A DNA stretch of 64,000 nucleotides from Muribaculaceae bacterium (GTDB taxonomy: Bacteria; Bacteroidota; Bacteroidia; Bacteroidales; Muribaculaceae), in assembly GCA_009775195.1 (NCBI GenBank), contig VSPF01000001.1, forward strand, positions 11,217-75,216, in the 5' to 3' direction. Under the pieces are notes generated by a model that did no database searches, was not told the origin of the DNA, and worked only from the letters and a program-made list of their open reading frames with translations. Positions 34,545-42,380 of this stretch are shown here, piece after piece. Each line of letters opens with the position of its first letter. Position 1 is the first letter of the stretch. The translations under genes were made by a program, and so were the position numbers.

Positions 34545-36011
34545 TTACAATTTACTGTAACCGAGCATGTCGAAGTACTCCCAGTAGAGTTTGTCGTCGA
34601 CGTGGTCTTTGTCGATTTTTGAGGCGAGGGTGAGGAATGTGCGCTGGGCCATGCGCAGCGGCAGGGGCACATCGGCCATAGTCTGTTCGATTATAGGGCG
34701 GACACGGGCCACATATTCGGCCGCCTTGTCGTAATTGCCGGTCTTGAGGAGCGACACAGTATAGACAAATGCCATCGAGGCACCTTTGAGAGGCGTCTGC
34801 AAGAGGCTGTCGAGTATATCGGTATGCGAACCGAGACTCACCACCTCGCCATATTTACCGAGCGCAAACAGCGACTCCATCCAAATCGAGTAATACGGCT
34901 CGAATGGCACCTCATTTTTAGCTATGGCGCTCACCAAGGCATCGACAGCGGCATGGGCACCGCGCATATTGAGTGTCGAGGCAAGGCTCTCACAATCGAG
35001 CTCGGCGATTTCTTCGTTCGCGGCCTCCTCGAAAAAGCGTTTGAGATATGGCTTGCTACCGGCGCTGTTGCACATTAGCAACTGCCTTATGGCGCGCGCC
35101 GTAGCCGGCTTGCGGTCGAGGTATGCCTTTATTTCCCTTATGGCACCGTTCATATTGCCCAACTGTACGAGCATGGCGCAGTAGGCATCAGTATAATCAA
35201 AGTCGTCGGGGTGCTGGTCTTTTATGCGCTTGAGGGTTGCAGCCATGTCGCTGAGGAGATATGGCGCCGAGGTGTACACGGCGTCGGCCAGGCCGAGCAT
35301 GGCTACGGGGTCGTCGGCGGCAAGGGCCTTGGCCGAGTCGTAGGTCGTGCGGGCATCGTCGCGACGGTCGAGACGGGCCTGACCACGGAACAGCATTATC
35401 CAGTAATGGGTCGTGAACGGCTCGAGCTCAATCAGCTGGTCGGCAACACGGACGAGGGTCTCGTTGTCGTAGTTATTGTCAGCCTCGCGCGCAACCTCGT
35501 AGAGCAACGCGGGCTTGAAAGGCACCTTGGCGGCTATTTCGTCGAGGTGTGCAACCAGCCATGAGTATTGCCCCAGGTCTATGGCAAGGTCGACAAAACG
35601 TATGATTTCTTCGTCGCCAAAGGTCTCGTACTGGTGCAAAATATATTCGAGCGAAGCCTCGGGGTCGTCGGCCGGCGATGTCTCCATACGCGCGATGTCG
35701 AAAAGCAACGACGACTCGTCGGGATTGTCGGCCAGATACTTGGCTGCAGCCTCGGTGCGCTGGTCGGTGTCGTCGTCGGAAGTGTCAAGATAGAATAGCA
35801 GACGACGCTCGTTGAGGCCGTGGCTCTCGGGGTAGAGCCGCGCACCGCAAAGCAGGGTTTCAAGCTGCACATAGTCGTCCTGAAGGTCGCCGGCATAGTC
35901 GAAGAGGTCGACCAACTCGTCCTCGTCGAAATAGCGTTGCGACACAGGCTGCGACAGCGATGCCTTGAAACGTTCGTATAATTCTTGTCTCGGATTTCTT
36001 TCTTCGTCCAT
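34545..36011 (-). CDS. TPR-like helical repeat protein, function unknown
   Basis: A 488-residue cytosolic protein without signal peptide. It is acidic and made almost wholly of helix pairs with TPR-like spacing (for example A-D-D-P-V-A-M-L-G-L-A-D-A-V-Y and L-L-K-T-G-N-Y-D-K-A-A-E-Y-V). The pattern suggests ten or more repeats forming a solenoid for protein-protein contacts. I do not recognise a catalytic domain. It lies 83 bases after glnS on the same strand, with a strong hairpin between them. A conserved Bacteroidetes hypothetical is the most that can be said. Confidence 0.75.
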   Translation of the reverse strand: MDEERNPRQELYERFKASLSQPVSQRYFDEDELVDLFDYAGDLQDDYVQLETLLCGARLYPESHGLNERRLLFYLDTSDDDTDQRTEAAAKYLADNPDESSLLFDIARMETSPADDPEASLEYILHQYETFGDEEIIRFVDLAIDLGQYSWLVAHLDEIAAKVPFKPALLYEVAREADNNYDNETLVRVADQLIELEPFTTHYWIMLFRGQARLDRRDDARTTYDSAKALAADDPVAMLGLADAVYTSAPYLLSDMAATLKRIKDQHPDDFDYTDAYCAMLVQLGNMNGAIREIKAYLDRKPATARAIRQLLMCNSAGSKPYLKRFFEEAANEEIAELDCESLASTLNMRGAHAAVDALVSAIAKNEVPFEPYYSIWMESLFALGKYGEVVSLGSHTDILDSLLQTPLKGASMAFVYTVSLLKTGNYDKAAEYVARVRPIIEQTMADVPLPLRMAQRTFLTLASKIDKDHVDDKLYWEYFDMLGYSKL

Positions 36012-36035
36012 CGGGCAAAAGAGAATTGAAGTTTA

Positions 36036-36082
36036 TAAGTTTGTGAGTTTATAAATCGTTAACTTATAAACTCACAAACTTA
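36036..36082. terminator. AT-rich 19-bp hairpin between glnS and the TPR gene
   Basis: 36036-36054 (TAAGTTTGTGAGTTTATAA) pairs perfectly with 36064-36082 around a 9-base loop, 12 bases after the glnS stop. Likely the glnS terminator. The arms are built from repeated AGTTT-type blocks, like the 7-base-period tracts elsewhere in the window but with a less regular period. Confidence 0.6.
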
Positions 36083-36094
36083 AGAAAGATAATA

Positions 36095-37807
36095 TCACGC
36101 TTTCTTCTGCACCTTCTCCCAGGTGTCTTTGAGGGCGATGGTGCGGTTGAAAACGGGGTGTTCGGGAGTCGAGTCGTAGTCGGGTGTGAAGTAGCCGATG
36201 CGCTGGAACTGGAATTTCTTGCCACGCCCGGCGTTCTCGAAGATAAAGGGTTCGAGCTTGGCGTGCTCTACGACGACGAGCGACTCGGGGTTGAGCATCT
36301 CACGGAAATCGCGGTCGGGCTCGGCGGCAGGGTTCTCAACGTCGAAAAGACGGTCGTAGAGACGCACCTCGGCATCGATGGCATGTGCTGCCGACACCCA
36401 GTGGAGGGTACCCTTGACCTTGCGCGATGCACCGGGCATACCGCTGCGACTCTCGGGGTCGTAGGTGCAGTGTATGGCGGTGATATTGCCGTCGGCATCA
36501 CGCTCTACGTTGTCGGTGCCCTTGATGATATATGCACCCTTGAGGCGTACTTCCTGCCCCGGGGCGAGGCGGAAGAACTTCTTGGGAGGATTTTCCATGA
36601 AGTCCTCACGCTCGATATAGAGCTCGCGCGAGAAGGGCATCTCGTGCACGCCGCTACCCTCTTCTTCGGGATTGTTCTCCATCGTCACGGTCTCAACCTG
36701 GCCTTCGGGATAGTTGTCGATGATGAGCTTGACGGGGTTGATAACGGCCATCACACGTGTGGCTTTGCGGTTGAGGTCGTCGCGCACGGCGTGTTCGAGC
36801 AGGCTCACACTGTTTAGTGCCTCATATTTGGTATAGCCGATAGTGTTGATGAAGTTGCGGATAGACTCTGGCGTATAACCGCGACGGCGCATACCCGAGA
36901 TGGTCGGCATACGAGGGTCATCCCAGCCTGCAACAAGACCTTCCTTGACAAGCTGTAGCAGCTTGCGCTTGCTCATCACCGTATAGGTGAGGTTGAGGCG
37001 ATTGAACTCTATCTGACGTGGGCAGTAGGTATCGTCGGCAAGCTCTTTTACGAAATATTCGTAGAGCGGACGGTGAGGCACGAACTCGAGGGTACAGATT
37101 GAGTGTGTCACGCCCTCGAAGTAGTCGCTCTGCCCGTGGGCAAAGTCGTACATGGGGTAGACTTTCCACTTTGTGCCTGTGCGGTGGTGGGGAGTCTTGA
37201 TTATGCGGTACATAATCGGGTCGCGGAAGTGCATGTTGGGCGACGCCATGTCGATTTTGGCGCGCAGCACACGCGAACCCTCGTCGAACTCGCCCTCGTT
37301 CATGCGGAGGAAGAGGTCGAGGTTTTCTTCGGGTGTGCGGCTGCGGTAGGGGCTGTTCTGGCCAGGTTCGGTGGGTGTGCCTTTCTGAGCTGCTATTTGT
37401 TCGCTTGTCTGGTCGTCGACGTATGCCTTACCCTCTTTGATGAGGCGCACGGCGAGGTCGAAAAGCTGTGGGAAATAGTCGGAAGCATAGTATTCGCGGT
37501 CGCCCCAGTCAAAGCCGAGCCAGTGTATGTCCTCGCGTATAGAGTCGACATACTCCACGTCCTCTTTAACAGGGTTGGTATCATCGAAACGAAGGTTGCA
37601 TGTGCCGCCAAATTTCTCGGCGACACCGAAGTCCATACAGATGGCCTTGGCATGGCCTATATGGAGATAGCCGTTGGGCTCAGGCGGAAAGCGTGTATTG
37701 AGCCGTCCGCCATTCTTACCGGCGCGCAGGTCATTGTAAACCTCTTCTTCCACAAAGCTCAGGCCCTGTGGTTTCTCATTTTCGAGGGTTGCGTTTTCTT
37801 CTGACAT
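36095..37807 (-). CDS. glnS: Glutaminyl-tRNA synthetase
   Basis: A class I aminoacyl-tRNA synthetase of 570 residues that charges tRNA-Gln. It has P-P-E-P-N-G-Y-L-H-I-G-H-A-K-A (HIGH motif), the F-D-D-T-N-P segment, the GlnRS-specific Y-P-M-Y-D-F-A-H and the KMSKS-equivalent V-M-S-K-R-K. The C-terminal part is the two-barrel anticodon-binding domain (R-L-A-P-G-Q-E-V-R-L-K-G-A-Y). The length is normal for bacterial GlnRS. It lies 38 bases downstream of lptB on the same strand. Confidence 0.96.
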   Translation of the reverse strand: MSEENATLENEKPQGLSFVEEEVYNDLRAGKNGGRLNTRFPPEPNGYLHIGHAKAICMDFGVAEKFGGTCNLRFDDTNPVKEDVEYVDSIREDIHWLGFDWGDREYYASDYFPQLFDLAVRLIKEGKAYVDDQTSEQIAAQKGTPTEPGQNSPYRSRTPEENLDLFLRMNEGEFDEGSRVLRAKIDMASPNMHFRDPIMYRIIKTPHHRTGTKWKVYPMYDFAHGQSDYFEGVTHSICTLEFVPHRPLYEYFVKELADDTYCPRQIEFNRLNLTYTVMSKRKLLQLVKEGLVAGWDDPRMPTISGMRRRGYTPESIRNFINTIGYTKYEALNSVSLLEHAVRDDLNRKATRVMAVINPVKLIIDNYPEGQVETVTMENNPEEEGSGVHEMPFSRELYIEREDFMENPPKKFFRLAPGQEVRLKGAYIIKGTDNVERDADGNITAIHCTYDPESRSGMPGASRKVKGTLHWVSAAHAIDAEVRLYDRLFDVENPAAEPDRDFREMLNPESLVVVEHAKLEPFIFENAGRGKKFQFQRIGYFTPDYDSTPEHPVFNRTIALKDTWEKVQKKA

Positions 37808-37845
37808 ATTATGTGATTTGTTGGATTATCTATTTTAATTTACGG

Positions 37846-38763
37846 CTACAAATCTGACGCATCGAGGCGCTTGCGGTAGAACACGAAGTCGCGGCCCAGG
37901 TATTTCTCGCGCACGACGGGGTTTTCGGCCAGTTCCTCGCTGGTGCCCTGGAAGAGGATGCGTCCCTCGAATAGCAGGTAGGCGCGGTCGGTGATGCGCA
38001 GTGTCTCCTGGGCGTTGTGGTCGGTGATAAGTATGCCTATATTCTTGTCTTTGAGCTTATAGACGATTGACTGGATGTCCTCTACGGCGATGGGGTCAAC
38101 TCCGGCGAATGGCTCGTCGAGCATGATGAATTTAGGATTGATGGCAAGACAACGGGCTATCTCGGTGCGGCGGCGTTCGCCGCCCGACAACTGGTCGCCG
38201 AGGTTCTTGCGCACCTTTTGCAGGCGGAACTCCTCAATCAGGCTCTCGAGCTTGTCGCGCTGCTCTTCCTTTGTCATGTGAGTCATCTGGAGCACCGAGC
38301 GGATATTGTCCTCGACACTCATCTTGCGGAATACCGACGCCTCCTGGGCAAGGTAGCCGATGCCGTTCTGCGCACGTTTGTAGACGGGGAACTTAGTGAT
38401 ATTAAGGTCATTGAGAAATATCTGTCCCTCGTTTGGCTCGATAAGGCCCACGGTCATGTAGAAAGTCGTAGTCTTACCGGCGCCGTTAGGGCCGAGCAGC
38501 CCTACAATCTCGCCCTGGGTCACGTCGATTGACACGTGGTTTGCCACCGTGCGCTTGCCATATTTCTTGACCAGGTTGTCGGTGCGCAGCACCATCTTGT
38601 CGTCGCTTCGCGAGGTATCCCCGGCCACCACTTCTTCTTCGACCACGACCTCGATATCGGGCGCAGGCTGCTCGTCGGGGCGGCGGTCGGTCAGTGGTGC
38701 GAAAGGTGCAGGCACATCCTGCTGTGTCTCGTCGCTGTTACGGTGTCGCCAACTGATACCCAT
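37846..38763 (-). CDS. lptB: LPS-export ABC transporter ATPase LptB, with N-terminal extension
   Basis: The ATPase that drives LPS extraction from the inner membrane by LptFG. Core motifs: Walker [11 protein letters not shown]-loop region [10 protein letters not shown], signature [10 protein letters not shown], Walker [14 protein letters not shown] and the switch histidine I-T-D-H-N. The canonical domain begins at M-V-L-R-T (residue 57, ATG at 38595). The 56 residues before it are acidic and proline-rich and not part of the ABC fold. I keep the longer start because its ATG lies 3 bases after the udk stop, suggesting coupled translation, but the internal ATG is a real alternative. Confidence 0.88.
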   Translation of the reverse strand: MGISWRHRNSDETQQDVPAPFAPLTDRRPDEQPAPDIEVVVEEEVVAGDTSRSDDKMVLRTDNLVKKYGKRTVANHVSIDVTQGEIVGLLGPNGAGKTTTFYMTVGLIEPNEGQIFLNDLNITKFPVYKRAQNGIGYLAQEASVFRKMSVEDNIRSVLQMTHMTKEEQRDKLESLIEEFRLQKVRKNLGDQLSGGERRRTEIARCLAINPKFIMLDEPFAGVDPIAVEDIQSIVYKLKDKNIGILITDHNAQETLRITDRAYLLFEGRILFQGTSEELAENPVVREKYLGRDFVFYRKRLDASDL

Positions 38764-38766
38764 ATC

Positions 38767-39414
38767 TTATAGAGCGGCAGGGGTTACGCCGCGCATCACC
38801 GTGCCTCGGTGGAGGCGGCTTTCGATATAGTCTGTAAGGAGGTTGATAGCCACGGTGTTGCTGCCGCCCTGTGGAACAATCAGGTCGGCATAGCGCTTCG
38901 ACGGCTCGATATACTGGCAGTGCATGGGCTTGAGAACGTCCTGATAGCGGTTGATTACTATTTCGGGAGTACGGCCTCGCTCTATGCAGTCGCGTGCGAT
39001 GACGCGAATCAGGCGGTCGTCGGGGTCGGCATCGACAAAGACCTTGATGTCGAGCATATTGCGCAATGTGGGGTCGGTCAAGACCAAGATGCCCTCGACA
39101 ATTACCACATCGGCAGGTTTGACCTCTACGGTCTCGGGTTGGCGAGTGCACGTGAGGTAGGAATAGGTGGGCATCTGTATGGTATGCCCTTCCTTTAGCT
39201 GCTTGAGGTGTTCGACAAGAAGCGACCACTCGATGGCTGCCGGTTCGTCAAAGTTGATTTTAGAGCGTTCTTCGGGCGGTATGTGACTCGAGTCCTTGTA
39301 ATAAGAGTCCTGTGGCATCACAGCAACCTCTCCGGCTGGCAGACTGTTTATAATCTTGTTTACCACCGTAGTTTTTCCCGAGCCGGTACCACCGGCAATA
39401 CCTATAATCAACAT
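38767..39414 (-). CDS. udk: Uridine kinase
   Basis: A 215-residue P-loop kinase that phosphorylates uridine and cytidine for pyrimidine salvage. The Walker A is G-I-A-G-G-T-G-S-G-K-T-T-V at residue 5; further motifs are Q-D-S-Y-Y-K-D, F-D-E-P-A-A-I-E-W-S-L, the lid region P-T-Y-S-Y and I-V-E-G-I-L-V-L. Normal length. It is divergent from the plus-strand 898-residue gene across a 181-base gap and leads into lptB on the minus strand. Confidence 0.95.
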   Translation of the reverse strand: MLIIGIAGGTGSGKTTVVNKIINSLPAGEVAVMPQDSYYKDSSHIPPEERSKINFDEPAAIEWSLLVEHLKQLKEGHTIQMPTYSYLTCTRQPETVEVKPADVVIVEGILVLTDPTLRNMLDIKVFVDADPDDRLIRVIARDCIERGRTPEIVINRYQDVLKPMHCQYIEPSKRYADLIVPQGGSNTVAINLLTDYIESRLHRGTVMRGVTPAAL

Positions 39415-39538
39415 ATACGTTTAGTTAAAGCATTTCTAAACTGCGAAATTACAAAAAAATGCCCACACGTGCAAAAATAAAATTTGACTCGTCGATGAAT
39501 TGCGAAATTATGCAAAGCAACCGTAAACCAATATTTTT

Positions 39539-39569
39539 TTTGCTTATTACATATTTTATTGTAAATTTG
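39539..39569 (+). promoter_or_regulatory. Promoter of the 898-residue lipoprotein gene
   Basis: TTTG (39539-39542), 19 bases, TAAATTTG (39562-39569) match the Bacteroidetes consensus perfectly. The expected start gives a short leader of about 20 bases before the ATG at 39596. Confidence 0.8.
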
Positions 39570-39595
39570 CGAGTAAGAACCAATACCATACAACT

Positions 39596-42292
39596 ATGCG
39601 ACTACACTTGTGCTTGATTATAGTCCTCATGCTATCGTTATGTTCATGCGAGCAAAAATCAGAAGAACCAATCGATAATGATATTTCCTTTGACGAAGTA
39701 TGCAACAAGTTAGACAGCGTGTTATCGAAGGGTATGCCTACCCTCACCTCTGATATCGAAAATTTCGCACGCACACTGCCCGGATACGAAAAAATAGAAG
39801 AAAAAGAAGGTACGGCATATATCTATTTCACTAACGAGCAAAAATATTTTATCGACCTAACCGGTGCCACACAAGTCAACATGGGTTTAGACGATGAGAT
39901 TGACGACGATGCCCTTATCGACAGTATCGATTCTTTGACTGGCTACACAGAACCGGCGCAAGATATAGAAACTAATTCAATCAAATCGGCATACAGTCCA
40001 TCACGTGCGTCAGGCAACAATACTTCGGTATCCCTTATGACGAAACGAAATATCCTCCTCTGGAGCCCGATGCAACTAAAAGGCGACGGATTTTTAAATC
40101 AATTCAACAAATTAGAAAATTCATTAAAACAAAAATTCCCCGATTTAACAGTTACAAAAGTATATGAGAACGGCAAGCAAACAGCAAGCACGATATTAAA
40201 CACAATCGAACTATTTTCAAAATACAGTTTGGTATTCATCGCCTGCCACGGCACACCCGACGGTGAAATCGTAGTGCCACGCTACCCATACCTCAAAGAC
40301 TACAACTTAGTAAAAGGCTACGCACGAAACTTTGAGAATGACAAGGATGAACCAGTCTACGTACTCGACAAAAAATGGATTAGCGAAAAATTACCCGCAA
40401 CGCTAAAACGAACTGTAATATGGACATGCATGTGCTTTGCAGCCAGCGACAATGCTGTATTCCGTGACTTGTGTTCGAAGCGCGACGTTGCCGATTTTTA
40501 TGGCGGTTCTCAATCGGTAAACGCTAAAACATCTCTCGGATTTTTTAGAATTTTTATAACCAACTGGTTTTACGGGCGAGGGTCAGATGTCGCCCTTAAC
40601 TCCCTGCGCAAACCGACTCCCTATAATTTCCTAAACCTTGACAACAAAAATGTAACCGGCAACTGGGTACCACTTTCTTCGGGATACCATGCCTTATATT
40701 ATGGCAAAATATCACCACAAAAAGCTTCCAACGGTCCTCGCGTAAGGGCTGTGGTTGGCAAAGATTGGCTTAGGCAGAATTTCAACAATTCATCGTCAAG
40801 AGCTATGGATAGTAATTTAATGGGTATCGAGTTAACCGACGAAGAAACCGGAAACACATCAAAACTTTATTTCAATGCCTCAAATGTGCATAGTGTCTCA
40901 GATAATCTAAGCAAAGATGAGCAAATTGCCAACGTAGTGTTTGAAATGAATACCGACAATCTCGCACCTGGATCATATAAATACCGTTCTTTTGTCGACG
41001 TACCCGAAGAAAACACTTCGATTATTTCTGATAAATACGAATCTTTAGTTATCGAAGATTATGGATTGACAAATCCTATCAGAATATATACCCGTGACGA
41101 CCTTGTAGAATTTATTAAGTCATTCTATACAAGTTCTTCACGATTTGACAATCGCGATGTATTACTTATGAACGACATCGACCTCGGAGAACTGGTTATT
41201 AAAACCACGCCCGACGAAAAGCTCAAAAGCTTCAACAACATCTTCGAGGGCAACGGACATACCATATACCGTACATATCGTCATACTTATGAATACAACA
41301 ATTTTCTCGTTCCCAGCCTCGGGAACGATGGTATATTGCGAAACTTCACTTTGAACATCTCAGCACCCGACCTACGCTGTCCTCAAGCATTCAGAGATGT
41401 TGTCGTTGAATACAATTCCGGCATTATCGACAATTGCGACATCGAAATCAATGCCATAATAAATCACGACAAGAATGAAAACTGGCAGTATATAGAGTGG
41501 CTATATGGTTATACCAACTATGGCATCATCAAAAACTGCGATGTACGCGGCACAATAAACGGAGCCTCTACCGGCGGACTGATATGTTACTGGAACGGGC
41601 TGTTCACTTCCACCAGTACCGGCTTCAGGCATCAAGAGGGCAAAATCATAAATTGCAAAGTAGATGTAAATGTCGACACTCCCGCTTCATTTTGCGGCAT
41701 TACAAGCACTAACAGCGGACTGATAGATAGTTGCTATGTTTCAGGCACAATGAACCTACATGCGTATATAGGCATCGCATCGTCAAACCACGAATATCGT
41801 GCCGGGTGGTACATGCCCACCATTCGTAATTGCACAAGTCGCTCTATTGTGAAAGCCTCATATACAGCTTCGGGAATCTGCTCATACAACAGCGGTCAGA
41901 TAGAGAATTGTACAAATTACACCAGTTTGGCTACCTCTACCCAGTGTTGCGGCATAGCATTGCATAACGCTTCGAGCTCCATTTCCCAGGTGCCTCGGAT
42001 AACAGGCTGCAAGAACTACGGTAATATGTCCGGTCTATCAAGTATCGGAGGCATAGCCTGCCTGTCGCGTAGTTTTGAGGATGACCACGAGGGCATAATA
42101 GAAAACTGTATTAATTACGGAACTATAACATATCATCCGACATACAATTACGAAGAAATCCATCCAAACTATCCAAACAATCCGGATTCTTGGCCAAAAT
42201 TCAGTCAAATATCACCTTATTGCATTAAAATCAACAACACCAAAGCGGGGAAAGTGATATTGAAAGACGGATATCAGATGAAAGAGATATAA
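39596..42292 (+). CDS. Lipoprotein with clan-CD-like cysteine peptidase core and GLUG-like repeats
   Basis: An 898-residue lipoprotein (lipobox L-C-S-C near residue 18). Residues about 140-360 have a peptidase-like layout: a hydrophobic strand ending in His-Gly (L-V-F-I-A-C-H-G-T-P-D-G, H218), then 60 residues later a second strand ending in cysteine (V-I-W-T-C-M-C-F-A-A, C278/C280). This strand-HG/strand-C pattern is the hallmark of clan CD peptidases (caspase, gingipain, CHAT). Residues about 560-870 are cysteine-containing repeats of the form G-x-I-x-N-C-x-x-x-G-x-I ... G-G-I, like GLUG repeats that form a beta-helix and occur in surface adhesins. Codon use is clearly more AT-rich than in neighbouring genes, suggesting acquisition by transfer. 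The catalytic assignment is inference. Confidence 0.65.
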   Translation: MRLHLCLIIVLMLSLCSCEQKSEEPIDNDISFDEVCNKLDSVLSKGMPTLTSDIENFARTLPGYEKIEEKEGTAYIYFTNEQKYFIDLTGATQVNMGLDDEIDDDALIDSIDSLTGYTEPAQDIETNSIKSAYSPSRASGNNTSVSLMTKRNILLWSPMQLKGDGFLNQFNKLENSLKQKFPDLTVTKVYENGKQTASTILNTIELFSKYSLVFIACHGTPDGEIVVPRYPYLKDYNLVKGYARNFENDKDEPVYVLDKKWISEKLPATLKRTVIWTCMCFAASDNAVFRDLCSKRDVADFYGGSQSVNAKTSLGFFRIFITNWFYGRGSDVALNSLRKPTPYNFLNLDNKNVTGNWVPLSSGYHALYYGKISPQKASNGPRVRAVVGKDWLRQNFNNSSSRAMDSNLMGIELTDEETGNTSKLYFNASNVHSVSDNLSKDEQIANVVFEMNTDNLAPGSYKYRSFVDVPEENTSIISDKYESLVIEDYGLTNPIRIYTRDDLVEFIKSFYTSSSRFDNRDVLLMNDIDLGELVIKTTPDEKLKSFNNIFEGNGHTIYRTYRHTYEYNNFLVPSLGNDGILRNFTLNISAPDLRCPQAFRDVVVEYNSGIIDNCDIEINAIINHDKNENWQYIEWLYGYTNYGIIKNCDVRGTINGASTGGLICYWNGLFTSTSTGFRHQEGKIINCKVDVNVDTPASFCGITSTNSGLIDSCYVSGTMNLHAYIGIASSNHEYRAGWYMPTIRNCTSRSIVKASYTASGICSYNSGQIENCTNYTSLATSTQCCGIALHNASSSISQVPRITGCKNYGNMSGLSSIGGIACLSRSFEDDHEGIIENCINYGTITYHPTYNYEEIHPNYPNNPDSWPKFSQISPYCIKINNTKAGKVILKDGYQMKEI

Positions 42293-42309
42293 GGCTGTAA
42301 TATACTGAT

Positions 42310-42366
42310 ATCAGACAGGTTGCCCTGCCTTTTCCAAATTAAGAAAGGCAGGGCAACCTGTCTGAT
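42310..42366. terminator. Strong bidirectional terminator hairpin
   Basis: A perfect 23-bp stem (42310-42332 with 42344-42366) around an 11-base loop sits between the convergent 898-residue gene (stop 42292) and nrdJ (stop 42381). The arm ends in TTT beside the loop on both strands. It probably ends both transcripts. Confidence 0.85.
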
Positions 42367-42380
42367 GCGTTACTAAATCT

